Positions 22,234-32,300 of a stretch of DNA of 35,791 nucleotides are shown here, one piece after another (within the stretch, counting starts at the first letter, position 1; each line of letters opens with the position of its first letter). The translations under genes and the position numbers were made by a program. The notes under the pieces are model-generated. The model had not been told where the DNA came from. It saw only the letters and a program-made list of their open reading frames with translations, and did no database searches. Source of the stretch: Polaromonas sp. (GTDB taxonomy: Bacteria > Pseudomonadota > Gammaproteobacteria > Burkholderiales > Burkholderiaceae_C); the NCBI GenBank assembly GCA_021153985.1, contig JAJKJM010000073.1:1-35791 (forward strand), read 5' to 3'.

Positions 22234-22541
22234 GGGGCCTGATTGTCAGGGATATCGGCCCAGCCTTGCCGGCGGCATGGGACGCGCCCTCTGCCTGCCT
22301 TAGAACCTGTTTACGGCCTAAACGGGGCCGCGTTGGGGTGCAATCGGGATGAGTGGGCCGACCGGGCGCGCCGCATGGGCGTCGCACCGCGCCTTGCATC
22401 CCATCCCGAGAAGGCGCTTGCGCGGCCCCGTTTAGACCGTGAACAGGTTCTTACACCGGGGTTTTCGCCTACACGGGCAGCCCCTTTATCACGACAGGCA
22501 CAGCCTTTGTCGGGTGAGCCCTGCAAGCCTACAATGCAGGC
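22234..22541. other. Divergent intergenic region between polA and the DUF2782 gene
   Basis: A 308-bp gap that must hold both promoters; nearly half is occupied by the inverted-repeat element at 22303-22450. The remaining flanks, about 70 bp on the polA side and 90 bp on the other, show no clear consensus promoter. Confidence 0.5.
22303..22450. mobile_element. 148-bp MITE-like element with terminal inverted repeats
   Basis: The ends GAACCTGTTTACGG and CCGTGAACAGGTTC open inverted repeats that extend about 31 bp (to CTAAACGGGGCCGCG / CGCGGCCCCGTTTAG) with two mismatches. Inside, the block CGGGATG recurs inverted at equal distance from each arm. TTA flanks both ends directly (22300-22302, 22451-22453), consistent with a TA-type target duplication. 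No ORF inside. Architecture resembles Correia-like or IS630-derived non-autonomous elements; no transposase is in the window. Confidence 0.65.
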
Positions 22542-22892
22542 ATGAACCACGTTTTCCGCCCTCTCATTGCCGCTGCTTTTGCAGCGTTGCCGCTGGCTGC
22601 GGCCCTGGCTCAGGCGCCTGCGCAAGATGTGGCGCCCGCCACTGCCAAGGCGGAAGCGCCGGCTGCGTCGGGCCGTCCCGACCAGAAGATCCAGCGCATT
22701 CGCACCGAAGACGCCGGCAGCCGCATTGACGAGTTGCGGGTGGGCGGGGAAACCCAGCAGATCACGGTGCAACCCAAAACCGGCGGCGCGGCCTACGAGG
22801 TCAAGCCCGCGGAAGGCGCCAGGGGAGCCGCGCCGGCGGCCGGCAACAGCGACACCAATGGTTCGCGCGTCTGGAACGTGCTGAAGTTCTGA
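22542..22892 (+). CDS. DUF2782-family exported protein
   Basis: A 116-aa protein with a Sec signal peptide (MNHVFRPLIAAAFAALPLAA, cleavage after ALA near residue 23). An Ala/Pro-rich linker is followed by the small conserved domain with QKIQRIRTEDAGSRIDELRV (48-67), GGETQQITVQPK and a closing RVWNVLKF. It is probably periplasmic. The position between polA and thrB is conserved in beta-proteobacteria as I recall. No function is known for the family. Start ATG 22542 has only a weak ribosome site. Confidence 0.8.
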   Translation: MNHVFRPLIAAAFAALPLAAALAQAPAQDVAPATAKAEAPAASGRPDQKIQRIRTEDAGSRIDELRVGGETQQITVQPKTGGAAYEVKPAEGARGAAPAAGNSDTNGSRVWNVLKF

Positions 22893-22938
22893 GTTTCCGT
22901 TTCCAACATTCCAAGAATTCCAGGGTTCAGTTTCAGGC

Positions 22939-23889
22939 ATGGCCGTATACACCGAAGTCTCGTTTGACGAGGCTGCAGCGTTCTTGAACGCCCTGAATCT
23001 GGGGCAGCTGCAGACCATCAAGGGTGCCGCCGGCGGCATCGAAAACACCAACTATTTTGTCGACACCGACCAGGGCGAATACGTCCTGACGCTGTTTGAG
23101 CGCCTGACGTTCGAGCAGCTGCCGTTTTACCTGCACCTGATGCAGCACCTGGCGGCGCGCGGCATCCCGGTGCCCGACCCGGCGGGCGACCACAAGGGCA
23201 ACATCCTTCACCAGCTCAAGGGCAAACCCGCCTCGGTGGTCAGCAAGTTGCGCGGCCACAGCGAACTGGCCCCTACCGCCGACCACTGCGCCAGCGTGGG
23301 CCAGGCACTGGCGCGCATGCACCTGGCCGGCCTGGACTACCCACGCCGCCAGCCCAACCTGCGCGGCCTGGACTGGTGGAACGACACGGTGCCCGTGGTG
23401 CTGCCCCATATCACGCCCGAGCAGAGCAGCCTGATTCTGGGCGAGCTGGCCTACCAGAACCACATCGCGGCCTCATCCGCCTGCCAGAGCCTTCCGCGCG
23501 GCGTCGTCCACGCAGACCTCTTTCGTGACAACGTGATGTTTGAAGACGGCAAACTCACCGGCTTTTTTGACTTCTACTTCGCCGGCTGCGACACCTTTTT
23601 GTTTGACATCGGCGTCTGCCTGAACGACTGGTGCATCGACCTGGAAACCGGCGCCAGGGACGATGCCCGTTCCACGGCCTTCATGGACGCATACCAAAGC
23701 GTGCGCCCGCTCACCGTGCAGGAACGCCAGCTGTTGCCCGCCATGCAGCGCGCCGGCGCCCTGCGGTTCTGGCTGTCGCGCCTGTGGGACTTTCATTTGC
23801 CGCGTGAGGCCGCGGTGCTCAAGGCGCACGATCCCAGCCATTTCGAACGTGTCCTGCGCGCGCGGCTAGCGCAGCCCTACGTTTTGTAA
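22939..23889 (+). CDS. thrB: Homoserine kinase (APH-fold type)
   Basis: Phosphorylates homoserine for threonine biosynthesis. This 316-aa protein is of the aminoglycoside-phosphotransferase-like type found in beta-proteobacteria, not the GHMP kinase of E. coli. GGIENTNYFVDT (33-44), the catalytic loop VVHADLFRDNV (189-199) and the metal-binding FDFYFAGCD (210-218) are intact. MAVYTEVS matches the family start. It follows the DUF2782 gene by 46 bp in the same direction. Confidence 0.94.
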   Translation: MAVYTEVSFDEAAAFLNALNLGQLQTIKGAAGGIENTNYFVDTDQGEYVLTLFERLTFEQLPFYLHLMQHLAARGIPVPDPAGDHKGNILHQLKGKPASVVSKLRGHSELAPTADHCASVGQALARMHLAGLDYPRRQPNLRGLDWWNDTVPVVLPHITPEQSSLILGELAYQNHIAASSACQSLPRGVVHADLFRDNVMFEDGKLTGFFDFYFAGCDTFLFDIGVCLNDWCIDLETGARDDARSTAFMDAYQSVRPLTVQERQLLPAMQRAGALRFWLSRLWDFHLPREAAVLKAHDPSHFERVLRARLAQPYVL

Positions 23890-24021
23890 GCCCGCCTGGC
23901 AGGGGTGGATTCACCGGCCTGCTGCGGCGCCTGGCCGCTTTCAGGCACACTGCCCCCTGCAATCCCTTGCAACCCTCGCCCGGCCTCATCCCCGCCCGGC
24001 GACTCTCTCCCTGCGACCACC

Positions 24022-24843
24022 ATGAAACTCAATATCGTTCCCGCGAGCACCGGCATCACCTGGGTCAGGCTGGGCATCAAGACCTTCCTGCAACAGCCCC
24101 TGGCCATGTCCGGCTTGTTCTTTCTGTATATGGCTGCGGGCACGCTGCTGTCTTTTCTGCCGGGGTTCGGCTTGATCCTCGCGCTGATGATCGTGCCTGC
24201 CGCCACGCTGGGGCTGATGGCCGCGACGCAGGAAGCCCTCAAGGGCAAGTTTCCCATGCCCACGGTACTGATCAGTGCGTTTCGCGCCGGCCGACAGAGG
24301 GTGCGCGCCATGCTGGTGCTGGGCGGGCTCTATGCAGCGGCCTGCCTGCTGATCACGCTGGCGGTGCCCCTGCTGGTAGGCACCCCCCCGCCACCGGCAG
24401 CCGACGCAGGCCGCGAAGCCATGCTTACGCCCCAGTTCCAGCTGACCATGCTGGTCACCATGCTGTTTTACCTGCCCATCTCGCTGCTCTTCTGGCACGC
24501 ACCGGCGCTGGTCCACTGGCATGGCATTTCGCCGGTCAAAAGCCTCTTTTTCAGCCTGGTGGCCTGCCTTCGCAACGCGGGAGCCTTCCTGATGTTCGGG
24601 CTGGGCTGGTTCGCCGTGTTTCTTGGCATCGGCATTGTGACCAGCCTGGTGTCGGGGCTGATGGGCAGCACCCAATTCATGGAAGCCGCCGTCATGCCGC
24701 TCGTTTTGCTCATGGCAGCCATGTTTTCCACCTCGATTTACTTCACGTTTCGTGATAGCTTCGTGGCCACGCCACCCGACGATTCGCCGGGAAGCGCCGA
24801 GGACGCCCAAAACACCAACGACAACCCCGGAGATGCTTCATGA
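24022..24843 (+). CDS. BPSS1780-family multi-TM membrane protein
   Basis: A 273-aa inner-membrane protein opening MKLNIVPASTGITWVRLGIK, which is characteristic of the BPSS1780 family of Burkholderiales. Six hydrophobic segments follow: SGLFFLYMAAGTLLSFLPGF, LILALMIVPAATLGLMAA, MLVLGGLYAAACLLITLAVP, LVTMLFYLPISLLFWH, FLMFGLGWFAVFLGIGIV and VMPLVLLMAAMFSTSIYF. The tail is acidic and disordered. Start ATG 24022 is chosen on the family motif; an upstream open frame is proline-rich and not convincing. It overlaps the FecR-domain gene by ATGA, so they are coupled. Function unknown. Confidence 0.82.
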   Translation: MKLNIVPASTGITWVRLGIKTFLQQPLAMSGLFFLYMAAGTLLSFLPGFGLILALMIVPAATLGLMAATQEALKGKFPMPTVLISAFRAGRQRVRAMLVLGGLYAAACLLITLAVPLLVGTPPPPAADAGREAMLTPQFQLTMLVTMLFYLPISLLFWHAPALVHWHGISPVKSLFFSLVACLRNAGAFLMFGLGWFAVFLGIGIVTSLVSGLMGSTQFMEAAVMPLVLLMAAMFSTSIYFTFRDSFVATPPDDSPGSAEDAQNTNDNPGDAS

Positions 24844-25601
24844 CCCAGCACCAGCTGCAAGGCCGTAGTGAAAAAGAGATTTTGTGGTTCCAGAGGCGTG
24901 ACACGCTCAAGGCCGCAGCCGCCTGGGTCGCCATGGGCGGGCTGCCTGCCGCGATGGCCCAGCAGCGCAGCAACATCGTCAACTTGCGGGGCGATGCCCT
25001 GCTCAACGGCCGCCAGTTGCAGACCGGCCAGACCATCCTCACCGGCGACCAGATCCAGACCGGCCCGGGCTCCAACCTCACGTTTGTCATCGGCAACTCG
25101 GCCTTCCAGGTGCGCGAGAACTCCATGATGACGGTGGAGCGCGGCAACTCGCTCAACACCGTCAGCCTGCTGCGCCTGCTCACGGGCGCCGTGGTCAGCG
25201 CCTGGGGCCGGGGCAGCAACCGCTCCATCGTCCTGCCCACGCTCACGGCGGGCATACGCGGCACCGGCGTTTATGCCGAAGTATTTGCAGGCAATCGCAG
25301 CTATTTTTGCAACTGCTACGGCACGGTCGACATGGAATCAAGCGGCGAGAAAACCGTGTCGCAGGCCAGCTACCACCAGTCGTTCTGGGGTGAGGTCGAG
25401 CCCAAAAACGGCCGCCGGTTGACCCCTGCCACGGCCATCAACCACACCGATGAGGAACTCGAATTCCTCGCGGGCCTGATCAACCAGCAGACCGCCTGGC
25501 AGATCGCCGGCAAAAAAGGCGTCAAAGACGGCATGGGCTACATGGACACACAGCCCGGCCAGACCCACCCGGCGCAATCATCGCAAATGCCGATCCGCTA
25601 A
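24840..25601 (+). CDS. Tat-exported FecR-domain protein
   Basis: A 253-aa protein with a twin-arginine-type signal: FQRRDTLKAAAAWVAMGGLP (17-36), cleavage after AMA at about 40. The mature part is a FecR beta-sandwich: NIVNLRGDALLNGRQLQTGQ, ILTGDQIQTGPGSNLTFVIG, RENSMMTVERG and the RGTGVYAEV stretch typical of FecR-like domains. A FCNCYG cysteine pair (about 157-161) is unusual. Here there is no sigma factor or TonB receptor adjacent, so a structural or sensing role rather than FecR signalling is likely. It overlaps the preceding membrane-protein gene by 4 bp. Confidence 0.82.
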   Translation: MTQHQLQGRSEKEILWFQRRDTLKAAAAWVAMGGLPAAMAQQRSNIVNLRGDALLNGRQLQTGQTILTGDQIQTGPGSNLTFVIGNSAFQVRENSMMTVERGNSLNTVSLLRLLTGAVVSAWGRGSNRSIVLPTLTAGIRGTGVYAEVFAGNRSYFCNCYGTVDMESSGEKTVSQASYHQSFWGEVEPKNGRRLTPATAINHTDEELEFLAGLINQQTAWQIAGKKGVKDGMGYMDTQPGQTHPAQSSQMPIR

Positions 25602-25640
25602 GCGCCCGTCAGGCAGCGCGCCGAAGGCACCCGCGAGGTG

Positions 25641-26030
25641 TCATGGTGCGTAACGGACCTCAAGGATCTCGTACTCCATCGCTTCCTCGTAGGTCTTGGC
25701 GTCATGCTGCGCCAAGTGCAGCAAGATCTTTGGCGCGTGGGCTTTGATAACCCGGTGCATCAACACGCCGACGACGATCATCGGCAAGCCCACCCACAGG
25801 TAGCCATACATGGAAAGCACCACGCCGATGCCCAGCAAGGGCAAGGAAATGCCGACCACAAAGAGGCGGTGTTTGACGTATTTTTGCGCCCGCTCCGGGT
25901 TCACGATGACGCGGAAGCGTCCGAGCGGCAGGCCGGTTTTGAACTCCTGGTGCGGGACGTAAATCGCCGAAGGGCTTTCAGCGCTTGCGGTGTTTTCGCC
26001 GGTTTGTGTGTTTGTCTCTGTCTCTGTCAT
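25641..26030 (-). CDS. Two-TM membrane protein (hypothetical)
   Basis: A 129-aa protein: polar, Thr/Glu-rich first 25 residues, then RFRVIVNPERAQKYVKHRLF, two adjacent TM helices (VVGISLPLLGIGVVLSMYGY and LWVGLPMIVVGVLMHRVI, about 58-95), and a charged C-terminal helix (AKTYEEAMEYEILEVRYAP). It lies 59 bp downstream of uvrD on the same strand and may share its transcript. The GGCGGGA before ATG 26030 is a passable ribosome site. I do not recognise a family. Confidence 0.72.
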   Translation of the reverse strand: MTETETNTQTGENTASAESPSAIYVPHQEFKTGLPLGRFRVIVNPERAQKYVKHRLFVVGISLPLLGIGVVLSMYGYLWVGLPMIVVGVLMHRVIKAHAPKILLHLAQHDAKTYEEAMEYEILEVRYAP

Positions 26031-26089
26031 TTTTTTCCCGCCAAGATAGGTTCACCAAAACGCCTCTAGCGGCGCTAGCGGCGCAACCG

Positions 26090-28525
26090 CTACACCACCG
26101 TCAATTTGGCCACACTCAAGGCCAGCCACTTCACCCCGTGGCGTGTGAAGTTGATCTGGGCACGGGCATCGTCGCCGCTGCCTTCGAGCATCATGACCTT
26201 GCCTTCGCCAAACTTGGCGTGAAAGACCTCCATGCCGCTTTTCAGCCCATGCGAAGGCGCGTTTTTCTGCGGCGGCACCGGCGGGTTGGCAAAGCGCTCG
26301 GCCGAGCCGGATTTTGAAGAAAAAACGCTGCTAGCCCAGTCTTTACGTGCACCACCTGCTCCTGAATTACTAGCACCGCCCCAGCTGCCCGAACCCATGC
26401 CCGAGGCAAAACCGGCGTTCTTCGGCGTGATCCATTTGAGCGCGGCTTCCGGCAGCTCATCAAAGAAGCGGCTCTTGAGGTTGTAGCGCGTCTGGCCGTG
26501 CAGCATGCGGGTTTGCGAATGGCTGAGGTAAAGCCGTTTGCGCGCGCGTGTGATGGCCACATACATCAGCCGGCGTTCTTCCTCCAGGCCGTCGCGGTCG
26601 CTCATCGAGTTTTCGTGCGGAAAGATGCCGTCTTCCAGGCCGGTGATAAACACGCAGTCAAACTCCAGCCCTTTGGACGAGTGCACGGTCATGAGCTGCA
26701 CCGCGTCCTGCCCCGCCTGCGCCTGGTTGTCGCCGGACTCCAGCGCGGCATGCGTGAGGAAAGCCGCCAGCGGCGAGAGCGTCTCGCCGGTTTCGGTGTC
26801 GGGCGCCAGCGCCTCTGGCAAAGGCTCGTTCACCAGCGGTGCAGACGTATCCAGCCCCTGGCTGGCCGGCGACTGGGTGAGCCGCGCTCCCAGTTCATCG
26901 ACCGGCAGCGCCACTGCATCGCGTCCAAAGCCTTCCTGGCTGACGAAGGATTCGGCGGCATTGACCAGTTCGGCCAGATTCTCCAGCCGGTCCTGGCCTT
27001 CTTTTTCAGTTTTGTAGTGCTCTTCCAGCCCGCTGTGCTGCAGCACCAGCTCGATGATCTCGCGCAGCGTCAGGCCCGAGGTCTGCTCGCGCAGCACATC
27101 GATTTTCGCCACAAAGGCGGCCAGGTTGGCGCCGGCCTTGCCCGCCACCGCGCTCACACCGTCATACAGCGAGCAGCCCGCAGCGCGCGAAGTGTCCTGC
27201 AGTTGTTCAATCGTGCGCGCACCGATGCCGCGCGGCGGAAAATTGACGACGCGCATAAAGCTGGTGTCGTCGTGCGGGTTCTCTAGCAGGCGCAGGTAGG
27301 CCAGCGCATGCTTGATTTCAGCACGCTCGAAAAAGCGCAGGCCACCATAGACGCGGTAAGGCACGCCGGCGTTAAAGAGCGCCGTTTCCATCACCCGGCT
27401 TTGCGCATTGCTGCGGTACAGCAGTGCGATCTCCTTGCGCTCCGTGCCATCGCGCACCAGTTGCTTGACCTCGTCGACAAACCATTGGGCTTCGGCAAAG
27501 TCGGTGGCCGACTCATACACACGCACCGGCTCACCCGGGCCGGCCTCGGTGCGCAGGTTTTTACCCAGGCGCTTGCTGTTGTGGCTGATGAGCTCGTTGG
27601 CGGAGTCAAGGATGTTGCCGAAGCTGCGGTAGTTGCGCTCCAGCTTGATCTGGTGCGTGACTTCAAACTCGCGCACGAAGTCGGCCATATTGCCCACACG
27701 CGCGCCGCGAAAGGCGTAAATGCTCTGGTCGTCGTCGCCCACCGCCACCACCGAGCCGCCCGGCATCGCATTCACGCCCTGGATGGCATCCGGGCCCTGC
27801 CCCGCCAGCATCTTGATCCAGGCGTACTGCAGCTTGTTGGTGTCCTGGAACTCGTCGATCAGGATGTGGCGAAAGCGCCGCTGGTAGTGTTCGCGCACCG
27901 GCGCGTTGTCGCGCAGCAGTTCGTAGCTGCGCAACATCAACTCGCCGAAGTCGACCACGCCTTCGCGCTGGCACTGCTCTTCATAGAGCGCATAAATCTC
28001 GACCTTCTTGCGGCCTTCTTCGTCGCGCACCTGCACGTCTTTGGCACGCAGGCCGTCTTCCTTGTTGCCGGCGATGAACCACATCAGCTGCTTGGGCGGA
28101 AAGCGTTCATCATCAACATTGAACTGCTTGCACAGGCGCTTGATGGCCGACAGCTGGTCTTGCGTGTCCAGGATCTGGAAGCTCTGCGGCAGATTGGCCA
28201 GCTTGTAGTGCGCGCGCAAAAAGCGGTTGCACAGGCCGTGAAAAGTGCCGATCCACATGCCGCGCACATTCACCGGCAGCATGGCCGACAGGCGCGCCAT
28301 CATTTCCTTGGCCGCCTTGTTGGTAAAGGTGACCGCCAGGATGCCGCCCGGCGAGACCTGGCCGGTCTGCAACAGCCAGGCGATGCGCGTCGTGAGGACC
28401 CGGGTCTTGCCGGAGCCCGCCCCCGCCAGGATCAGCGCGTGGGTAGCGGGCAAAGTCACCGCTTCCAGTTGCTCCGGGTTAAGATTTTGTAAGAGAGGGG
28501 AGGTTGGCGCGACTTCTGAGAACAT
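26090..28525 (-). CDS. uvrD: UvrD/Rep-type DNA helicase (superfamily 1A)
   Basis: 3'-5' DNA helicase of 811 aa acting in nucleotide-excision and mismatch repair and in fork maintenance. Q-motif LNPEQLEAVTLP (15-26), Walker A AGAGSGKT (34-41), TFTNKAAKEM, DEFQDTN (Walker B), GDDDQSIYAFRGA (motif III), NYRS (IV), TVHSSKGLEFDCVFI (V) and YVAITRARKRLYLSHS (VI) are all intact. The C-terminal 60 residues contain the FHAKFGEGKVMMLEGSGDDA Tudor-like tail seen in PcrA/UvrD. Its start is only 21 bp from the divergent secreted-protein gene. Rep is less likely because of the C-terminal tail. Confidence 0.95.
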   Translation of the reverse strand: MFSEVAPTSPLLQNLNPEQLEAVTLPATHALILAGAGSGKTRVLTTRIAWLLQTGQVSPGGILAVTFTNKAAKEMMARLSAMLPVNVRGMWIGTFHGLCNRFLRAHYKLANLPQSFQILDTQDQLSAIKRLCKQFNVDDERFPPKQLMWFIAGNKEDGLRAKDVQVRDEEGRKKVEIYALYEEQCQREGVVDFGELMLRSYELLRDNAPVREHYQRRFRHILIDEFQDTNKLQYAWIKMLAGQGPDAIQGVNAMPGGSVVAVGDDDQSIYAFRGARVGNMADFVREFEVTHQIKLERNYRSFGNILDSANELISHNSKRLGKNLRTEAGPGEPVRVYESATDFAEAQWFVDEVKQLVRDGTERKEIALLYRSNAQSRVMETALFNAGVPYRVYGGLRFFERAEIKHALAYLRLLENPHDDTSFMRVVNFPPRGIGARTIEQLQDTSRAAGCSLYDGVSAVAGKAGANLAAFVAKIDVLREQTSGLTLREIIELVLQHSGLEEHYKTEKEGQDRLENLAELVNAAESFVSQEGFGRDAVALPVDELGARLTQSPASQGLDTSAPLVNEPLPEALAPDTETGETLSPLAAFLTHAALESGDNQAQAGQDAVQLMTVHSSKGLEFDCVFITGLEDGIFPHENSMSDRDGLEEERRLMYVAITRARKRLYLSHSQTRMLHGQTRYNLKSRFFDELPEAALKWITPKNAGFASGMGSGSWGGASNSGAGGARKDWASSVFSSKSGSAERFANPPVPPQKNAPSHGLKSGMEVFHAKFGEGKVMMLEGSGDDARAQINFTRHGVKWLALSVAKLTVV

Positions 28526-28546
28526 CCCTCATTGTAGAAAGCCCCG

Positions 28547-29281
28547 ATGAAACCATTTGTGCACCGCTCTTCAGCCCTGGCGTTCACGTCGTTAATGCTG
28601 GCCATGGCTGCCCTGGCGCCTGCCGGCCCGGCCTGGGCACAGTCGTCCTGCTCCAGCGACGGCCAAAGCCCGCCCTTGGTGCTGCTGGAACGCTTTATCA
28701 ACGCCGACTGCGACACCTGCTGGGCAGACCCGGCCACACCCAATGCCGCCGCCAACGCATTGGCCATTGATTGGGTGTTGCCCGGCAGCAAGGGCGAGGA
28801 CGCGCCGCTGTCGGCCGTGGCCGCCCGCGAATCGCTGGACCGCCTGACCGCGCTGCGCCAGAGCCCACCCGCGCAAATCGTTGCCCATACATCCCTCGTC
28901 AGCGCGCTCAAAGGCGCCACCCTGCGCGTCGCGCATGGGTTGCCCCTGAGCGGCTACCTTGGCGCTTCGATTGAACTCAAGCCCGTACCGGCCGCTGCCA
29001 AGGGCCGCCAATGGACGGCGTGGCTCGCTTTGGTCGAAACCCTGCCCGCCGGCGCGGAAAATTCGCCGGTAGAGCGGAATTTGATAAGAAACGTGCTGCA
29101 GGCCAATTGGGACGCGCGCAAGCCGCTATCAAAAGGCGAGCAAAACCGCTTCTTCGACCAACGCTCCATGAGCATCGCGGAAGGCGCCAACCCCGAGCGC
29201 ATGCGGGTGGTGGGCTGGGTAGAAAACGAAAAAGGCCAGGTAGTCGCCGCAGCACAGTCGCGTTGCGCGCCTGAAAAATAA
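28547..29281 (+). CDS. Secreted protein with CxxC motif (hypothetical)
   Basis: A 244-aa protein with a clear Sec signal peptide (about 1-31, ending PAGPAWA). The mature N-terminus has LVLLERFINADCDTCWADPA with Cys55-x2-Cys58, reminiscent of thioredoxin-like DUF1223 proteins, and the remainder is a predicted beta-rich domain with LRVAHGLPLSGYLGASIELK and a late MRVVGWVENEKGQVVAAAQS. Two further cysteines (Cys35, and one near the end in SRCAPEK) could form a second disulfide. It lies 71 bp upstream of the VIT/VWA gene and may work with it. No strong ribosome site at ATG 28547. Confidence 0.72.
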   Translation: MKPFVHRSSALAFTSLMLAMAALAPAGPAWAQSSCSSDGQSPPLVLLERFINADCDTCWADPATPNAAANALAIDWVLPGSKGEDAPLSAVAARESLDRLTALRQSPPAQIVAHTSLVSALKGATLRVAHGLPLSGYLGASIELKPVPAAAKGRQWTAWLALVETLPAGAENSPVERNLIRNVLQANWDARKPLSKGEQNRFFDQRSMSIAEGANPERMRVVGWVENEKGQVVAAAQSRCAPEK

Positions 29282-29352
29282 TTAGCGGCATTTAACCCCG
29301 TTGCGCCTTGCCCCCCGTTTAAGGGTGCATCGCCAACAACAAAGGGGTTTTT

Positions 29353-32300
29353 ATGCCAAACGGCTTTCGCGTCTTTCACGGTTTCACCGCGCTGACCATC
29401 ACCCGCTTCCTTCAGGCCGCTGCCGCGGTCTGTTTCAGCGTCCAGGCGCTGGCGCTCAGCCCCATGCCGCCGCCTATCTCCACCGGCAAATTCGCCCCGC
29501 CGCCCGATTGGCGGCCGCCGGTCATCGCACTCAACAACGCATCCGGTCAGCCCATCGAATTGCGTGCGGCGTCGGTGGAGGTCGACCTTTTCGGCGACCA
29601 GGCGCAAACCCGCGTTGAGCTGCGCCTCTTCAACCCCAATCCGCGCATGCTGGAGGGTGAGCTGCAGTTTCCCCTGCAAGAGGGCCAGGTGGTGACCGGC
29701 TTTGCGCTGGACGTGAACGGCCGCCTGCGCGACGCCGCCGCAGTGCCCAAGGCCAAGGGGCAGGAAATCTTTGAAGACATTCGCCGCCGGCGCGTGGACC
29801 CGGGGCTGCTGGAAGCCACCGCCGGCAACCAGTACAAGCTGCGCGTCTACCCGATTCCCGCGCAGGGAGAGCGCCGCGTCGTCATCACCATCAACGAAAC
29901 CCTGCCGCGCCTGCCTCAACAACGCGACACCGGCGTACTGCGGGTGCCGCTCGCCTTCGCATCAGCGGTAGGGCAACTGCAGGTGCGTGTGCGCGCCCAT
30001 GGTGCTGCCCGGCAAGATGTGCAGTTGATCCAGACGCCTGCGGATGCGCAGCTTAGCGCCGGTGCAGCCGGCACGGAGCTGTTCCTGCAGAAAGACCACT
30101 GGCTGGCCCCCCACGGCCCCGCCGGATGGCTGCAGCTGGCGGTGCACCGTACCGGCAAGCCGCAAATCATGGTGGGTGAATCCGGTGGCAAACCCTTTTT
30201 TGCCGCACAAATGGATTTTCGTGATGAGCTGGTCAAGCGTCCCGCGCCTTCGCACATTGCGCTGGTGTGGGATGCATCGGCCTCGGCTGCCGCGCAGGCC
30301 CGCGTACTGCCAGTGCTGGAGGCCTACTTTCGCAAGCTGGACAAAGCTGTCAAGGTGAGCCTGCTGGTCATGCGCAACAAACCCGAGCCGGTGCGCAGCT
30401 TCATGGTGGCCCCCGGCCGTTTCGGCGAGCTGGCCGATGCCCTGCGAGCCGAGCCCTTTGACGGCTCCAGCAACTTTGATAATTTGCCCATTCCCGCCGA
30501 TGCAGACCTGACAGTCATGGTGACGGATGGCCTGATAACGGACGGCAAAAAGAGCATCAACTACCTGCACATCGCGCCCGTCATGGTGATCAATGGCGCG
30601 GCGGCCGCTGACACCGCACGCCTGGCGCGGCTGGCCGACCGCACAGGCGGCGCGCTGGTAGATGCCACGCTGCTCACAGCCGAGGGCGGGGCACAGGCCA
30701 TGCTGATGCACGGCTGGCGCATTGAACGGCTGGCCAGTTTGTCCGCAGAGAAACTCGTAACACCGACAACCAGCGTACGCCAGGGCCGCATCTCGGTGGC
30801 GGGCGAATTGCTCGACACGCAAGCCCGCATCGACATCGCGCTGTTGCACCCGGACGGGCGCAAGCGCACCTTGACGCTGGACGTGAACGCCAAGGCATCG
30901 GCAGGCCGCTGGCCTGGCCAGCAATGGGCCCAGTGGCGCAGCGTTGAATTGGCTGAAAACGCCGGTCTGCACAGCGGTGAACTGCAGCGCATCGCGGCAG
31001 ACCATGGCATCGTCGGGCCCAACAGTTCACTGATCGTGCTGGAGCTGGCCAGCGACTACGCGACCTACAAGCTCCCGGCCCCGCCCGAGCTGGCCGACGA
31101 AGTGGCGCGGATCAGCCAGCAGCTGATGGCACAGGCCACCCACACGCGGCAGGCGCATATTGAGGCCATGGTGAAACAGTTTGACCAGAAGCAACGTTGG
31201 TGGGACAAGGACTTTCCCAAAGACGCGCCTAAACGCGCTGAACCCAAGGCAGAGGTGCATGGCGGGATTGCTGCGATGGGCTCAATGGCACGGGCGCGTG
31301 AGCAGTCCGATACCCGCAAGGACCAGGCGTTTGTCCAGGGCGCTCCTATGGCCGCCCCCGCACTAGCCGCGCCCGTTGCCGCCGCTGCAGCCCCACCCGC
31401 GCCAGCCGCACGCATGGCCGACGCAGAAAACCGCCAGGCGAAAGCCGCATCCCCTGCAGCGCCCTCCCCCACCATCGCATTGCAAGCGTGGGTGCCTGAC
31501 GCACCCTATATGAAACGCCTGCAAGATGCCGACAAGAACCAGCTCTACCGCGTCTACCTGGATGAGCGCACCGCCTACCTGAGCAGCAGCTCCTTTTACA
31601 TGGACGCAGCCGGCGTGTTCTTTGAGCGCGGCTTGCCTGAGCTGGGCCTGCGCGTGCTTTCCAACCTGGCCGAGATGAACCTGGAGAACCGCCAATTGCT
31701 GCGCCTGTATGCCTACCGCCTGGTGCAGGCCAAGCGCAATGACCTCGCCATTCCCGTGTTTGAACGCATCAGCGAACTGGCGCCCAACGAGCCGCAATCG
31801 TGGCGCGACCTGGGCCTGGCGCTGGCTGATGACGGCCAGCCGCAACGTGCCGTCAATGCCCTGTGGGAAGTGGTGTCGCGCCCCTGGAACGGCCGCTTTG
31901 CCGGCGTCAACATGATCGCCCTGGCCGAGCTCAATGCGATTGCCGCCCAAGCCACCGCAGCCGGCAAAACCACCGACATGGCGCCGCTGGACCTGAGCCG
32001 GGTCGACACACGCCTGCGCCGCAATTTGCCGCTGGCCCTGCGCGTCGTGATGGCCTGGGACAGCGACGACACCGACATTGACATGTGGGTGACCGACCCG
32101 AACGGCGAAAAGGCCAGCTATGCGAACCGGCTGACCCGCCAAGGCGGCGCGATGAGTCCCGACGCGACCGGCGGTTATGGGCCGGAAGAGTTCTCCTTAA
32201 AAACCGCCAAAGCCGGCAGGTACACGGTAGAAGCGCAGTTCTTCGGCCACCGCCAGCAGGTGCTGTCGGGCGGCACCACGGTGATGGTGCGCGTCACCAC

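Noticed and set aside
22303..22450. Riboswitch or small RNA gene at the inverted repeat
   Set aside because: The near-perfect terminal inversion and flanking direct repeats are better explained by a mobile element; no promoter-terminator pair is seen.
27308..28492. 394-codon plus-strand frame opposite uvrD
   Set aside because: Shadow of uvrD, which has all helicase motifs; no Shine-Dalgarno or family similarity.
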